Assembly (NCBI GenBank): GCA_019217005.1
Contig: JAHBNG010000004.1
Location: 62,001 to 126,000, forward strand
Source of the DNA: Chloroflexi bacterium TSY
Lineage (GTDB): Bacteria > Chloroflexota > Anaerolineae > Caldilineales > Caldilineaceae
Direction: 5' to 3'
Length of the DNA: 64,000 nucleotides
Each line of letters starts with the position of its first letter. Position 1 is the first letter of the stretch. The translations under genes and the position numbers were made by a program. Of this stretch, positions 8,865 to 17,418 are shown piece after piece. The notes beneath the pieces are model-generated. The model saw only the letters and a list, made by a program, of their open reading frames with translations. It was not told the DNA's origin and did no database searches.

Positions 8865-10301
8865 TTATGACAACCTCGGTTGCGGTTTGAGTCGCTCGAC
8901 AACTAGCTTTTCCAAGGGCATACGATAAAAGTCACGGCGACAGCGCCAGCGTGCAATGGTCTGAAGTGGGCGACGGAACCAAGTTTCTGGCCCCCCTGCA
9001 AAGCGATTGTAAAATTTGAAACGCTCAATGTGGTGATATTTCTCTTCGTTGACCCAAGGCCCAGCTGAGCCAATATAGTCAAAGTCTGCCCATTCTTCCA
9101 AAGTTTCCGGCAGGCGATAGCCCATGTCGACGACGTCCTGCGTGATGCGTGAACCTGGGTAGGGTTTAAAGTAAAAAATAGGCGTTTCAAATTGGGGACT
9201 CATGGCGCGTAAATGTTTGGTTAGGGTGAGCGTTGCTTGGACGCTTTCCGCAGATTCGCCTGGAAATCCGACGATAAACGGGAAGATGGCACCCAGACCG
9301 TGACGCACACATAGTTCGGCGCTTGCCAAAACCTGCTCAACGGTTACATCCTTTTGCATCCAGTCCATCATTTCCTGTGAACCAGATTCCACGCCAATCA
9401 TCACCCGGCGCAGACCCGAGCGCACACACAGTTTCATCACATCGTCAGTGAGCCGAACACCTTGATCGGCCCGCAACGTGCCTGTCCAACTAAATTGCAG
9501 ATCGCGGGTGACAAACTCTTCAGCAATCTCTGCCACCCGATCGCGGTGTGTAAAGAACGTTTCATCCTGAAAAGATAGATCGTCAAAGCGGTGGCGTTGC
9601 CATAGTTCCTGAATTTCTTGCCCCATGCGTTCCGGTGCGAGGGCCGTCCAACGTCGCTTGAAAACAAACGGATCGGCACAAAACGCACACCGAAAGTGGC
9701 AACCCGTGGAAGAGATGTAATCGAGTTGGCGTTCTCCTTTTAGTTTGAAATAGCGTTCGACGTCGATTAATGCATAGTTGTGGGGAGCGAACTCGTTCAT
9801 CGGTCCCATCACCCGAGGCAGATGCGGCACGATCTCGTTACCTATGCGGATGGCTGTGCCTGCGACCTGCCAATCGTCCCTTGAATTGGCCGCAACTGGC
9901 CATCCATTCTCGGCTAGTTGTTCAATCAGTGCCCGAAACGTCTGCTCCCCCTGTCCCTGAACCGTGATGTCCACGCTGGGTTCGGCTAACGTCTCTGTGG
10001 GAAAGAGAGATGGATGCCATCCACCCCAGATGACGGGCAGGTCTGGATAGCGAGCCTTCACCGCTCGGCTGGCGCGCAGCGCATCATGGATGGGAGCACC
10101 AGTCAACACAGTGACGCCAAGGCAAAGCGCATCCTGCGTTTCCTGGAGCAAAGTCGACATCGGATCGTCTTCCAGGCGACCGTCGATGATGCGCACATCA
10201 TACTTTTGCGGATCGAGCATGGATCCGATGGCGATCAATGCAAGCGGCATGGTATAAAAGACCGCAGCGGGATTGTATAAAACAACCTTGTGACGTCTCA
10301 T
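8865..10301 (-). CDS. B12-binding domain radical SAM protein (3)
   Basis: A 478-residue enzyme starting MRRHKVVLYNPA, with a cobalamin-type Rossmann domain (LGVTVLTGAPIHD, VIWGGWHPSLFPTET, VQGQGEQTF). The cluster-binding cysteines C201, C205 and C208 lie in GCHFRCAFC. Later barrel segments read FQDETFF, MIGVESGSQEMMDWM and FIVGFPGES. It is the likely paralogue of the protein at 3177-4607: both begin with a VLYNP strand and carry IIDG(R/N)LE(D/A)DP near residue 40. The gene sits 9 bases downstream of the preceding radical SAM gene in a continuous operon. Confidence 0.88.
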   Translation of the reverse strand: MRRHKVVLYNPAAVFYTMPLALIAIGSMLDPQKYDVRIIDGRLEDDPMSTLLQETQDALCLGVTVLTGAPIHDALRASRAVKARYPDLPVIWGGWHPSLFPTETLAEPSVDITVQGQGEQTFRALIEQLAENGWPVAANSRDDWQVAGTAIRIGNEIVPHLPRVMGPMNEFAPHNYALIDVERYFKLKGERQLDYISSTGCHFRCAFCADPFVFKRRWTALAPERMGQEIQELWQRHRFDDLSFQDETFFTHRDRVAEIAEEFVTRDLQFSWTGTLRADQGVRLTDDVMKLCVRSGLRRVMIGVESGSQEMMDWMQKDVTVEQVLASAELCVRHGLGAIFPFIVGFPGESAESVQATLTLTKHLRAMSPQFETPIFYFKPYPGSRITQDVVDMGYRLPETLEEWADFDYIGSAGPWVNEEKYHHIERFKFYNRFAGGPETWFRRPLQTIARWRCRRDFYRMPLEKLVVERLKPQPRLS

Positions 10302-10310
10302 TTGTGGCTT

Positions 10311-11900
10311 CTACTTATGGCTACTATTGATCACTTCGCTTGTTGTGGCTTCGATTTGTGGACTGGGCGTCGCAGCAGCTTCTTGATTCATGGTCGGCTT
10401 TAGAGGCCCCAACCCCTTGTGCGGTATTGCCTCCAATCGATTCAATTTTTGTCTGGCGGACCAAAGGGTTGCTCTGTGATAGATCATGGCAGCAGCTTGG
10501 CGCAGGTGAGAACCTTGCAATTGGTTGGGATGACTGGCCATATGCTTTAGGGTGTGCCACGTCTTGCGTGCTCGGAATTCTTTATGAAGTACCGTATGCA
10601 ACTGGCGATAAAACTGTGTTGCATAAGGACCTTGATAGAGCATGGCTAAATCGCTAGAGTCTTGCCAGTTGCGCTTGGTCCCTAATTCATCCTGCACTTG
10701 TTGATGAAACTTGGTTCCCAGTAAAGGGTATGAGACAGACATACCGATGTCGTCGGGTTGACAGTCACGGATCATCTGCAATGTTTTCTCGATGTCTTGC
10801 CGCGTCTCGCCAGGATAGCCGAATTGCAGGAAATAGGCGACCTTGATGTCTGCCGCGTGGAGCTGCTCTGTCGCTTCGTAGATCTGTTCGACCTTGGTTC
10901 CTTTCTCCATCGCATCTAAAATCTTCTGCGATCCAGATTCAGCACCGACCCAGATGATCTCAGCGCCAGCTCGACGCAAAGCGTCTACATCACCTTTTCG
11001 CAAAAGCAAGTCGACCCGACTTAGACATTTAAACCGTACATGCACATTGTTCGCTTCGATTTCGTCGGCAAACTGATGTAACCAACGGGGCTTGAGCCCC
11101 ATGATATCGTCTACAAACCAGATGTGCTCGACACCGTACGTTTCCTGGAGCCATTTCAACTCAGCCACAACATTTTGGGGGCTGCGTGAATGATAGCGTT
11201 GACCCCAAATGGGTTTGGCGCACCAGTTGCAGTGGTATAGGCAGCCGCGAGTCGTCACCATGTTGACCGAGTAGTAGCCATGGTGCTCCAGCCATATTTG
11301 TCGATATTTTGGAATATCCACCAAATCCCAGGCTGGGAACGGTAAGCTGTCTAAATCTCGAATGATGGGACGTTCGGCTGTTTTGACCAGTTGGTCATCT
11401 GTCTCTTTGTTCTGCAAGAAGGCCAAAGCAGGGATCTCCGCGAGGGGCAGCGGATCTTCGCCATTCTCTAACGTATCCAACAGCTCTCCCAATGTGATCT
11501 CACCTTCGCCAAGGATCACATAGTCTACACCTCGTCGCAGATATTCTTCAGCGTGATCCGTTGCGTCTGCACCGCAAGCGATGACGATGCACCCCCTTTG
11601 CTTTGCCATTTCTGTCATGGTAAAAGCTGCCTCACGCATGCGCAGCAAACACATCTTGCTCAGGTAGTTGAAATTGTCTTCATAAAGAATGGCATAACGG
11701 GGCTGTTCCTGATCAAGAGCAGCACCCCATTGCATTTCCGATTCGGCGAGCATGGCGTCGAATAAAGCCACATCATAGTCTCGTTCACGCAGATAACTAG
11801 CTGCATAGAGCGTGCCAAGAGGCGGATATGGTTGCATCGCTTCCCATAGCTTTGGATCGAAGCGCAAATAATAAGATTGACCAAATAGGAGTTCGCTCAT
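10311..11900 (-). CDS. B12-binding domain radical SAM protein (4)
   Basis: A 529-residue enzyme with MQPYPPLGTLYAASYL near residue 22, an IACGADATDHAEEYL and ILGEGEITLGELL cobalamin-type domain, and radical SAM cysteines C220, C224 and C227 in GCLYHCNWC. WFVDDIMGLKPRW and WVGAESGSQKILDAM match the barrel of its paralogue at 7400-8857. The C-terminal 60 residues are low in complexity. I prefer the start MSELLFGQ (AAGGA about 10 bases upstream); an ATG at 11918 that overlaps the upstream stop (ATGA) is an alternative adding six residues. Confidence 0.87.
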   Translation of the reverse strand: MSELLFGQSYYLRFDPKLWEAMQPYPPLGTLYAASYLRERDYDVALFDAMLAESEMQWGAALDQEQPRYAILYEDNFNYLSKMCLLRMREAAFTMTEMAKQRGCIVIACGADATDHAEEYLRRGVDYVILGEGEITLGELLDTLENGEDPLPLAEIPALAFLQNKETDDQLVKTAERPIIRDLDSLPFPAWDLVDIPKYRQIWLEHHGYYSVNMVTTRGCLYHCNWCAKPIWGQRYHSRSPQNVVAELKWLQETYGVEHIWFVDDIMGLKPRWLHQFADEIEANNVHVRFKCLSRVDLLLRKGDVDALRRAGAEIIWVGAESGSQKILDAMEKGTKVEQIYEATEQLHAADIKVAYFLQFGYPGETRQDIEKTLQMIRDCQPDDIGMSVSYPLLGTKFHQQVQDELGTKRNWQDSSDLAMLYQGPYATQFYRQLHTVLHKEFRARKTWHTLKHMASHPNQLQGSHLRQAAAMIYHRATLWSARQKLNRLEAIPHKGLGPLKPTMNQEAAATPSPQIEATTSEVINSSHK

Positions 11901-11914
11901 TCTCTCGCCATCCT

Positions 11915-12832
11915 TCATTGCTCTCTTGGTTCTAACCGCGCCACACGTTGGTGATGTGCTTGTAACGTAGATTGACCGTGTGTGTCAAAATGCCCCTTGC
12001 AGAGATCGGGGGAAAAGTTCACTTCGGCAGAATCTGGGTACTCTTGCTTAAACTTACGCACTTTCCGAGACATTTCCCATTTGTCCATCAGCGTGTAGAA
12101 AAGGCCGGGTACAAGCACTTCGGTCAGACGCTGGTTCAATCCGCTGATCGATATCATCGGCATCGCTCGGGGAAGTCCATCGGCATTGGGCAAGAATTGG
12201 GTCGTCCACCGATTCTTGTGACGCATTTCTTGGTAGATGTCTAACCCAAACAGTGGAATCATCTGGGCCAATTCGCGCGCCGTATATAAATTGTGATTGT
12301 ATAAGGTTAATGCCTGCTCCGTCATAAAATAGTTGGGACAAACGATGTGCCCCCGCTTGGCTGCTGGCTTCACGACGAACTGGATCACAAGCGCACGACA
12401 GATCCAGAGACGTCCAGGTTTGGTCACGATTAGGTAATCGATGTCTGCGTCAGAATCAACATTGTCAACAGCCAACGAACCGGTGACAGCAATCATGCGC
12501 ACAAAGGGCAAACGGGCGATCGCTTGGCCATATGTGATTGCATAGGGCCAAAGAGACTCTGCGTTTCGCTCCCGCTGTTGGCGAACATCGATATTCGACT
12601 GGCGATTGGGCAACGTATAGTAGCCATTGTGTTCAAAGAGCGAGTGGGGAACGAGTTTCGAGAGCGTCGCGCGAATGTCTTGGATAGAGGCTGGAATATT
12701 GATCAGATAACGGTGAATCTCCTCTGCTGATATAGCAAAATCAAATACATCAGCATAAGCGACTGTCTGTAAAACAGCTGACATGAGTGACGTTTGTGAG
12801 AGGCGCTTGTCCTCCACCAAAACTTTATGCAT
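11915..12832 (-). CDS. Nucleotidyltransferase-domain protein
   Basis: A 305-residue protein, the first gene of the cluster. Residues 10-80 resemble a winged-helix segment (SAEEIHRYL, then a tyrosine-rich hairpin). The central part has GSLAVDNVDSDADIDYLIV, the GS-x10-DxD signature of the polymerase-beta-like nucleotidyltransferase fold, which transfers a nucleotide to a hydroxyl or phosphate. The C-terminus is hydrophilic and unidentified. Its stop codon overlaps an in-frame ATG of the next radical SAM gene. Its substrate in this pathway is unknown. Confidence 0.72.
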   Translation of the reverse strand: MHKVLVEDKRLSQTSLMSAVLQTVAYADVFDFAISAEEIHRYLINIPASIQDIRATLSKLVPHSLFEHNGYYTLPNRQSNIDVRQQRERNAESLWPYAITYGQAIARLPFVRMIAVTGSLAVDNVDSDADIDYLIVTKPGRLWICRALVIQFVVKPAAKRGHIVCPNYFMTEQALTLYNHNLYTARELAQMIPLFGLDIYQEMRHKNRWTTQFLPNADGLPRAMPMISISGLNQRLTEVLVPGLFYTLMDKWEMSRKVRKFKQEYPDSAEVNFSPDLCKGHFDTHGQSTLQAHHQRVARLEPREQ

Positions 12833-13323
12833 TTGCTACATACCCAGGAAAACTAAATGCTCACCTCTCAAATACACACGCGATCTTACCACCCGGTTAG
12901 AGAGTCCAGCGGTTGTAAGTGGTTATGATAGATGAGGCAATCTGTGGAGAAAGGTACTTTAGTGCTTATCCAAAAAGTTCTGTGATGGGTCTTTCTTGCT
13001 TGATAAACTAGCCGGACGCACAACCACTTTTCGGATAGGTTCTTCGTGGGAATCGATGGGAGCAGGATGTTGACTAAAGTAGCCCATTTACCGAGCGCAT
13101 TCCAAATTATCGCCAGTATATCATATTGCGTTCTGGTTTTCTGCTGTTTATTCCCCTCAAATGTTACAATTGGCTTACAGTTGCCGCATCACAGCTATTC
13201 TGTCAGAGCAATTTTAAGTATCAAAAGACCACAATCATGTCAGCTCAAAGGAATTTAATGATTGCGATTTATTAACAATCGTCTGTAACCCAATGGAGAG
13301 CATATTCTAACGAAAGGAGCAGC
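12833..13323. other. Divergent intergenic region
   Basis: A gap of about 490 bases between the minus-strand biosynthetic cluster and the plus-strand M20 peptidase gene. It should hold the promoters of both; I could not single out a convincing -35/-10 pair. It contains one copy of the 71-base family A palindrome (12967-13037). No ORF with recognisable content was seen. Confidence 0.6.
12967..13037. repeat. 71-bp palindromic repeat, family A copy 1
   Basis: TATCCAAAAAGT at 12967-12978 pairs (one mismatch) with ACTTTTCGGATA at 13026-13037. The 71-base length and the ends are shared with copies at 23671-23741 and 53759-53829. The interior of this copy has diverged. Confidence 0.8.
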
Positions 13324-14517
13324 ATGAAGGGGACTATTTCATCTTTTCCGTCCAGCTTAGTTGAAAAAATTCGTACTGAAACCAATCGCAATCGGCTTCT
13401 CGAGACAGCGGTTGCCTTGATCGAAGGGCCGAGCCCAACACTGAGCGCAGACAAAGTCGCAAATTGTCTATCCGACATGCTGTGCAACGATGGCTTTGTC
13501 GTTGAGCGACACGAGACAAATTGGCCAGAAGCACCGCCGGTGATCGTACGCCTTGATAGCGGCAAGCCAGGACGTATGCTACAGTTTGATGGCCATTTGG
13601 ATACAGTTCATTTACCCTTTGTGCCACCACGTTTTGAGGACGGCATTCTCTTTGGTTCAGGTTCATCTGATATGAAGGGCGGTATCGCAGCCTTTGTGGA
13701 AGCGTTGAGGGTGCTGCGCGACACCGGTAGCCTACCGGGTGGCGCGATTCTACTCACGGCCCATGATCATCATGAGGGTCCTTGGGGTGATGGTCGGCAG
13801 GTTCACGCGCTCATTCGGGAAGGAATCGTCGGCGATGCGGTGATGCTGCCTGAGTATCTTGCCGATCCGCGGCCTGTGGCCGCGCGCGGCATGGCCATCT
13901 TCGATGTGACCATCCGTCGCGAAGGTGAACCTATCCACGAAGCGCTGCGGGCCAAAGATACACCCGACGTAGTCCTGGCAGGAACTCAGGTGGTCAATCG
14001 GCTGCACGAGTTGCACGCACGCATTCAAGAGATCAAGTCGCCCTTTGCAGAACATGATTCTGCTTTTGTGGGTATGATTCAAGCGGAGGAAATTTTCAAT
14101 CAGTCGCCTGTGGAGTGTATCGTCAAAGGAACGCGGCGTTGGGTCACGCCGGGCAGTACAGATAACGTCCGCGCTGAATTTGAGGCGATTTTGAACAAGA
14201 TCGCTCAGGCCACGGGCACAACCATATCGCATGTATTTACAATCCAGGGGGATGCCTATTCAATCCCTTCTGACGCTGCGATCATCAATGCTTTTCAAGC
14301 GGCACACACTGCCGTAGTTGGCAGACCGCTGATGCTGAGCGCCAAGCCTTTTGTCGATGATGGAAATACTTATGCATCTACTGCGGGTATTCCGGCTCTG
14401 ACCCACGGCCCTGCTGCCACCGGGGCACATACGCTCAATGAAGCTGTTTCGCTGGCTGAACTGGTGCGTGTCGCACAGGTTTATACGCTGACTGCGGTTG
14501 GCTTTTGTGGGGGATGA
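13324..14517 (+). CDS. M20 family metallopeptidase (ArgE/DapE/acetylornithine deacetylase-like)
   Basis: A 397-residue cytoplasmic hydrolase. The di-zinc peptidase M20 motifs are visible: QFDGHLDTVHLPF (metal His and catalytic Asp), GSGSSDMKGGIAAFVEAL (bridging Asp), and HDHHEGPWGD where the usual EE pair would lie. The C-terminal KPFVDDGNTYASTAGIPAL and HGPAATGAHTLNEAV supply the final metal ligand. Family members cleave N-acyl amino acids or dipeptides; the substrate cannot be fixed. AAGGAG sits about 6 bases before the ATG. It is a single gene, convergent with the histidine kinase. Confidence 0.85.
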   Translation: MKGTISSFPSSLVEKIRTETNRNRLLETAVALIEGPSPTLSADKVANCLSDMLCNDGFVVERHETNWPEAPPVIVRLDSGKPGRMLQFDGHLDTVHLPFVPPRFEDGILFGSGSSDMKGGIAAFVEALRVLRDTGSLPGGAILLTAHDHHEGPWGDGRQVHALIREGIVGDAVMLPEYLADPRPVAARGMAIFDVTIRREGEPIHEALRAKDTPDVVLAGTQVVNRLHELHARIQEIKSPFAEHDSAFVGMIQAEEIFNQSPVECIVKGTRRWVTPGSTDNVRAEFEAILNKIAQATGTTISHVFTIQGDAYSIPSDAAIINAFQAAHTAVVGRPLMLSAKPFVDDGNTYASTAGIPALTHGPAATGAHTLNEAVSLAELVRVAQVYTLTAVGFCGG

Positions 14518-14538
14518 AGAGGAAGAAATTTTCTACAT

Positions 14539-16017
14539 TCACCGACGTTGCCCATCGACAGGCAAAACAAGCCTGACCATTGTTCCCTTTCCAAGTCCCT
14601 CGCTTTCGATCTGCACTCTGCCGCCGTAAAGTTCAACAATTGATTGAACAAGACTGAGACCAAGCCCACTCCCAGAAATCTTACGATTACGAGCCTTATC
14701 GACGCGGTAAAATCGATTGAAAATGAGAGGGAGATCTTCCGCCGAGATGCCGATACCGGTATCTGTAATGGTGACAAATATTTCTCTAGGAGGCATATCC
14801 GCCATCTGATCCGTTTCGTCTTGGACGACTTGCTCTAAAGTAACCTCGATTGCCCCATCTGTTGGCGTATATTTAATGGCGTTCTCGATGAGATTGCGCA
14901 GCATAACACGGAGGTGTGTGACGCTGGCTGGAACAATGATTGGGACCATTGGGATGGCCGCCGAATACGAGAGATCTTTCTCTGCAATCTGCACAGTAAA
15001 TTCTTCTTGGATTGCCTGGAGAAGACGGCCCACATCGATCTCATCGTTCCCGACAACAAGATTGTGCGCATCCGAACGAGAGAGCAAACGTAAATCATCA
15101 ACCAGACGACTCAAGCGTCTTGCTTCGTCATCAATCTCTTGAATATATTGTTCGGTGAGTGTTGGATCTGGATCGTCCTCTAATAATGTTTCCGTGCGAA
15201 TGCGAATCGCCGTTAATGGCGTGCGCAATTCGTGGGCTGCATTGCTGGCAAACGCTTTCTGTTCGGCCATCATCGACTCGATGGCTTCAGCCATACGGTT
15301 AAAATCGTCTGCCAACATAGAAATTTCTTTGGGTGCATTGGTGTTGGAACGAGTGTTTAGATTTCCGGATGCCATTGCTTGTGCGCTTTCTCGCAGTTGG
15401 ATGAGCGGTTGGGTCAACGCATTGGCCAGCCAGCCGCCGAGTCCAAAAAGCAGGATGGTTCCGATGATGACGGAGGTAGCCGCCAACGCTAACCGCCGAT
15501 TTCGTATCTGTGTCTGAATGCTTAGCCATGACTCACCCACTCGCACGATAATCACTTCTTCATCATCGTCTACATTCGTGTAAAAAAGATACTCAGCGCG
15601 ATAGACTCGATCAAGCCAATCATAATCGACATTGGTTGGATCGTCATCATGAATGAGCGTCCAGAGCTCTTCCCAATCCCCAGCAGGATAATCTCCTCTC
15701 TCCAAATCGCTGTCGAATAGAACGAAATCTCCTTCGGGGTCGATCAAGGAGATATGTACCTTGAGACGATTGGCTAGGCGAATGATTTCCTGCTGTACAC
15801 TCTCCACATTGTATGCATCGGGTTCAACCTGTTCGCCCAGCAGATCTTCCAGCGTCTCAACAATCTGCTCAATCTTTCGGTTGAATCCCTCGTAAAAGCT
15901 CTCGTCGGCCAACGCAACAATCTGCCGAATTGAAAACCAGTTGATCAGGATGGCGGAGAGAGCAATGAGGAGAAAGTAGCTCAGAAAAATGCGGGTGCGG
16001 AGAGATGGATTGCTCAT
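14539..16017 (-). CDS. Sensor histidine kinase (HAMP-HisKA-HATPase)
   Basis: A 492-residue membrane kinase. TM1 lies at about residues 8-28 and TM2 at about 180-200, enclosing an acidic extracytoplasmic sensor domain of about 150 residues (runs such as DDDEE). A HAMP linker follows (TQPLIQLRESAQAMASGNL), then the phospho-acceptor H-box AAHELRTPLTAIRIRTE, the N-box NLIENAIKYTP, and the G-boxes DTGIGIS and GSGLGLSLV. It overlaps the upstream response regulator gene by 4 bases (ATGA), so the two form one operon. The acidic sensor domain hints at a cation or envelope signal (weak inference). Confidence 0.92.
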   Translation of the reverse strand: MSNPSLRTRIFLSYFLLIALSAILINWFSIRQIVALADESFYEGFNRKIEQIVETLEDLLGEQVEPDAYNVESVQQEIIRLANRLKVHISLIDPEGDFVLFDSDLERGDYPAGDWEELWTLIHDDDPTNVDYDWLDRVYRAEYLFYTNVDDDEEVIIVRVGESWLSIQTQIRNRRLALAATSVIIGTILLFGLGGWLANALTQPLIQLRESAQAMASGNLNTRSNTNAPKEISMLADDFNRMAEAIESMMAEQKAFASNAAHELRTPLTAIRIRTETLLEDDPDPTLTEQYIQEIDDEARRLSRLVDDLRLLSRSDAHNLVVGNDEIDVGRLLQAIQEEFTVQIAEKDLSYSAAIPMVPIIVPASVTHLRVMLRNLIENAIKYTPTDGAIEVTLEQVVQDETDQMADMPPREIFVTITDTGIGISAEDLPLIFNRFYRVDKARNRKISGSGLGLSLVQSIVELYGGRVQIESEGLGKGTMVRLVLPVDGQRR

Positions 16018-16709
16018 TCGGTCGTCGTGTTAAAAACATATCCCACGTTCCGTACGGTACAGATATGTCGAGGGCGACTTGGATTTTCTTCTAGCTTTTC
16101 GCGCAGCCAGCGAATGTGGACATCGAGCGTTCTTGTGTTGCCCAGCCAGTCTGTACCCCACACTTCGTCAAAGATCTTGGCACGGGTAACGGGCGTACCT
16201 GCATTTGCCATTAGCAGGGAGAGCAGCTCAAATTCTTTGTAGCGCAAGGTCAATGTCTGCCCTGCTTTTTCGACCCTACAGTGGTCAAGATTCAGAATGA
16301 TGTTTCCAACCGAGATTGTCTTTGTAGGCGCAACAGATTGTTGATCCAGCTCGACGCGGCGCAACAGGGCATTGATGCGCGCAATCAATTCGTTTGTGCT
16401 GAAAGGCTTGGCCAAGTAGTCATCTGCACCCAGATCAAGCCCGGTAATCCGATCAAACTCGTCATCGAGTGCCGTCAGCATCAGAATGGGCACTGTGCTC
16501 TGTTCGCGCAAATGGCGACAGACGTCCCACCCATCCATCTCGGGCATCATGACATCGAGAATCACGAGATGCGGGCTGCTTGTCAGTGCCATTTCGAGCC
16601 CTTGCTTACCATCCGATGCAACGGCAACTTCGTATCCGCGAGAGGTTAATCTGCGGGCCAGCGGTTCGGTGATCACAGGTTCATCATCAATCAGTAGTAG
16701 TCGTGTCAT
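16014..16709 (-). CDS. OmpR/PhoB-type response regulator
   Basis: A 231-residue regulator. The receiver domain has LLIDDEPVI (acidic pocket), LVILDVMMPEMDGWD (phospho-Asp), LTALDDE and LAKPFSTNEL (conserved Lys). The C-terminal winged helix contains LRYKEFELLSLLMANAG and TRTLDVHIRWLREKLEE, as in OmpR-type activators. I chose the ATG at 16709 over a GTG at 16715: a -10 element ends exactly 6 bases upstream, which implies a leaderless mRNA, and there is no Shine-Dalgarno. It is the partner of the kinase at 14539-16017. Confidence 0.93.
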   Translation of the reverse strand: MTRLLLIDDEPVITEPLARRLTSRGYEVAVASDGKQGLEMALTSSPHLVILDVMMPEMDGWDVCRHLREQSTVPILMLTALDDEFDRITGLDLGADDYLAKPFSTNELIARINALLRRVELDQQSVAPTKTISVGNIILNLDHCRVEKAGQTLTLRYKEFELLSLLMANAGTPVTRAKIFDEVWGTDWLGNTRTLDVHIRWLREKLEENPSRPRHICTVRNVGYVFNTTTE

Positions 16710-16715
16710 GTTCAC

Positions 16716-16755
16716 ATTGTAAGTGAATTATTCTCGAATTTCAACCGAATTTCAA
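16716..16755 (-). promoter_or_regulatory. Leaderless promoter with direct repeats upstream of the response regulator
   Basis: Read on the minus strand, the -35 TTGAAA (16739-16744), a 17-base spacer and the -10 TACAAT (16716-16721) end 6 bases before the ATG, so transcription should start at or next to it. Two identical 10-mers, TTGAAATTCG, at 16746-16755 and 16735-16744, lie 11 bases apart and cover the -35 box. Tandem half-sites one helical turn apart are how OmpR/PhoB-type regulators bind, so autoregulation is likely. Confidence 0.6.
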
Positions 16756-16846
16756 TGTTTAAGCTAGATTTAATGTGCAATGCGATTATTTAAATTTTCG
16801 AACAACCCTATTCCAAAGGACTATTCACATTTGCTGGGAAAAGATG

Positions 16847-17072
16847 TATACTCAGTAGATCCAAATTTGGCGTTTTGACTATTTTCAGTCGGGAGAGAAG
16901 GGATTTTGGGGCCATTTTTTCAGATCTCAGTTGCCAAAAACAGCCAATTTCATATCTAGAAATCGCTTAAATTTTACGTAAATGCTAGGTATTGACTGGC
17001 AAATACGTATTTATGTCAACTAATTAGCCCAAATTCTCTCTCTAAACCTGAAATTTGGATCTACTGATACTG
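16847..17072. mobile_element. MITE-like element with CAGTAGATCCAAATTT terminal inverted repeats (family C)
   Basis: CAGTAGATCCAAATTT at 16853-16868 is perfectly repeated in inverse orientation at 17051-17066, enclosing an AT-rich, non-coding stretch of about 180 bases. The same end sequence (ATTTTGGATCTACTGAGTATA) recurs as solo copies at 32215-32270 and 63619-63674. It lies between the response regulator promoter and the antitoxin-like gene. The short size, terminal repeats and lack of coding capacity suggest a miniature transposable element. Confidence 0.55.
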
Positions 17073-17112
17073 ATGAAAAGCTATGGCGAGGATTCAATTA
17101 GAGGAGTTTTCC

Positions 17113-17418
17113 ATGGGTACGCTAACACTCAGTGACATCTTAGATGATCTCCAAAATGCAGATCGGGTTCTGCGTCGATTCGAGCAGCGCTACTGGATTA
17201 GCACAGGTCAGTTCTACGATCTATATTCGCAAGGTCAGTTGGATAATGGTGATCACGCCGAAGAATTTGCAGAGTGGGCCGGTTATTATAAACTGAAACT
17301 CAAGCGTGAGCGTGCCTTAGAAGAGCTATCCCGCCAGCGAGTAACACAGTTGCGTAGTCAAGCGAGCGGCGACATTTTGCAACTGGCACCGGTCGAACCC
17401 GTATTGCAGATCGGATGA
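17113..17418 (+). CDS. Putative antitoxin upstream of TumE-like toxin gene
   Basis: A 101-residue, largely helical, charged protein (MGTLTLSDILDDLQNADRV..., later KLKLKRERALEELSRQR). I do not recognise a named domain. It is called an antitoxin from context: its stop codon overlaps the ATG of the TumE/DUF6516-like gene by 4 bases (ATGA), which is typical of toxin-antitoxin pairs. The start at 17113 has AGAGGAG about 7 bases upstream; an ATG at 17083 in the same frame has no such site. Confidence 0.6.
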   Translation: MGTLTLSDILDDLQNADRVLRRFEQRYWISTGQFYDLYSQGQLDNGDHAEEFAEWAGYYKLKLKRERALEELSRQRVTQLRSQASGDILQLAPVEPVLQIG

